Assembly: GCA_002293025.1 (NCBI GenBank)
Contig: DBCL01000012.1
Location: 122,059 to 137,189, forward strand
Source: Actinobacteria bacterium UBA959
GTDB lineage: Bacteria; Actinomycetota; Actinomycetes; S36-B12; UBA5976
Length of the DNA: 15,131 nucleotides
Reading direction: 5' to 3'
In this document: one piece after another, positions 14,827 to 15,131 of the stretch
Layout: the number at the start of each line of letters is the position of its first letter
Position numbering within the stretch: the first letter of the stretch is position 1
Notes under the pieces: generated by a model
Database searches by the model: none
What the model saw: the letters and a program-made list of their open reading frames with translations, nothing else
What the model was told of the DNA's origin: nothing
Program-made: the position numbers and the translations under genes

Positions 14827-15131
14827 ATGCGCACAATTAACCTAGATCAGTTAAGTATTGCTCTAGCCGAATTACCCGAAAACCCAAGAGTAGTTGTCTC
14901 CGGAAACGCAGCGGTTCCTTGGCAGTTATTAAATGCTTTTGACACTCAAGTTTCACATTACCGTCTACACATGCTTAATGCCCCAGCCTCAATCCCTAAC
15001 CGGGAAGGCGTGGTTCATGAAACTACATTTGTTGGTGCTGGCATGCGAAACAGTGACCGGTTGGATTATGTGCCTTGTCGATTGTCATTGGTTCCAAAAT
15101 TGCTTTCAAGTATTCGTCCTGCGGATGTGGT
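14827..15131 (+). CDS. Acetyl-CoA hydrolase/CoA-transferase family protein, N-terminal part
   Basis: Runs off the right edge; 101 codons are visible. Text such as VVVSGNAAVPWQLLNAF, YRLHMLNAP, HETTFVGAGMRNSDR, LDYVPCRLSLVPKLL and IRPADVV matches the N-terminal domain of the acetyl-CoA hydrolase / 4-hydroxybutyrate CoA-transferase family, which move CoA between acetate and other acyl groups. The catalytic glutamate lies in the C-terminal domain and is not in view, so the reaction cannot be fixed. Start ATG 14827 lies 6 nt after GATAAT and has no Shine-Dalgarno site. Confidence 0.82.
   Translation, partial: MRTINLDQLSIALAELPENPRVVVSGNAAVPWQLLNAFDTQVSHYRLHMLNAPASIPNREGVVHETTFVGAGMRNSDRLDYVPCRLSLVPKLLSSIRPADV

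Noticed and set aside
1..15131. CRISPR array, insertion sequence, prophage, toxin-antitoxin or new defence system
   Set aside because: No spaced direct repeats, transposase-like frames, inverted-repeat ends or unknown multi-gene cluster were found; nearly all of the sequence is explained by known housekeeping families.

Overview
This window looks like a compact, low-GC (by eye low-to-mid 40s %) actinobacterial chromosome segment. Actinobacterial signs are an aspartokinase with an in-frame second start for a beta subunit, as in Corynebacterium; a short SRP RNA of the actinobacterial kind next to tRNA-Ser and dnaX; and promoter-like -10 boxes placed 6-7 nt before start codons that lack a Shine-Dalgarno site. 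Small intergenic gaps, three convergent pairs whose stop codons overlap by 4 bp, and moderate GC suggest a streamlined genome. A freshwater acI (Nanopelagicales) type organism is my best guess, from general knowledge and not from a database match. No mobile element, CRISPR array or foreign island was seen.

Layout, left to right. (1) 1-2736: the 3' end of a saccharopine-dehydrogenase-family gene (+) runs into transaldolase (-), which is transcribed after uracil phosphoribosyltransferase upp (-). tadA (+) diverges from upp. (2) 2739-3093: an RNA cluster of tRNA-Ser(CGA) (-), the 4.5S SRP RNA ffs (-) and tRNA-Ser(GGA) (+), with both directions sharing 39 bp. (3) 3136-5439: dnaX and recR, 3 bp apart and without the usual ybaB between them. 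(4) 5496-7820: lysC (with internal beta-subunit start) and asd, the first steps of the aspartate pathway to Lys/Thr/Met. (5) 7817-8371: a small two-helix membrane protein (-). (6) 8463-13023: a likely single operon of serS, HAD phosphatase, copZ and copA. (7) 13020-14788: pheA and a glycerophosphodiester phosphodiesterase (-). (8) 14827-end: the 5' end of an acetyl-CoA hydrolase/CoA-transferase-like gene (+).

Most genes are housekeeping: translation (tadA, two tRNA-Ser, serS), protein targeting (ffs), replication and repair (dnaX, recR), amino-acid synthesis (lysC, asd, pheA), carbon and salvage metabolism (tal, upp, GDPD) and copper export (copZ-copA). I found no convincing new multi-gene system. 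The points worth a second look are organisational: stop-stop overlaps, a family of putative leaderless promoters, internal initiation in lysC, a possible frameshift site in dnaX, absence of ybaB, and copper export genes placed behind serS. There is no gene-free stretch over 300 bp and no convincing intrinsic terminator.
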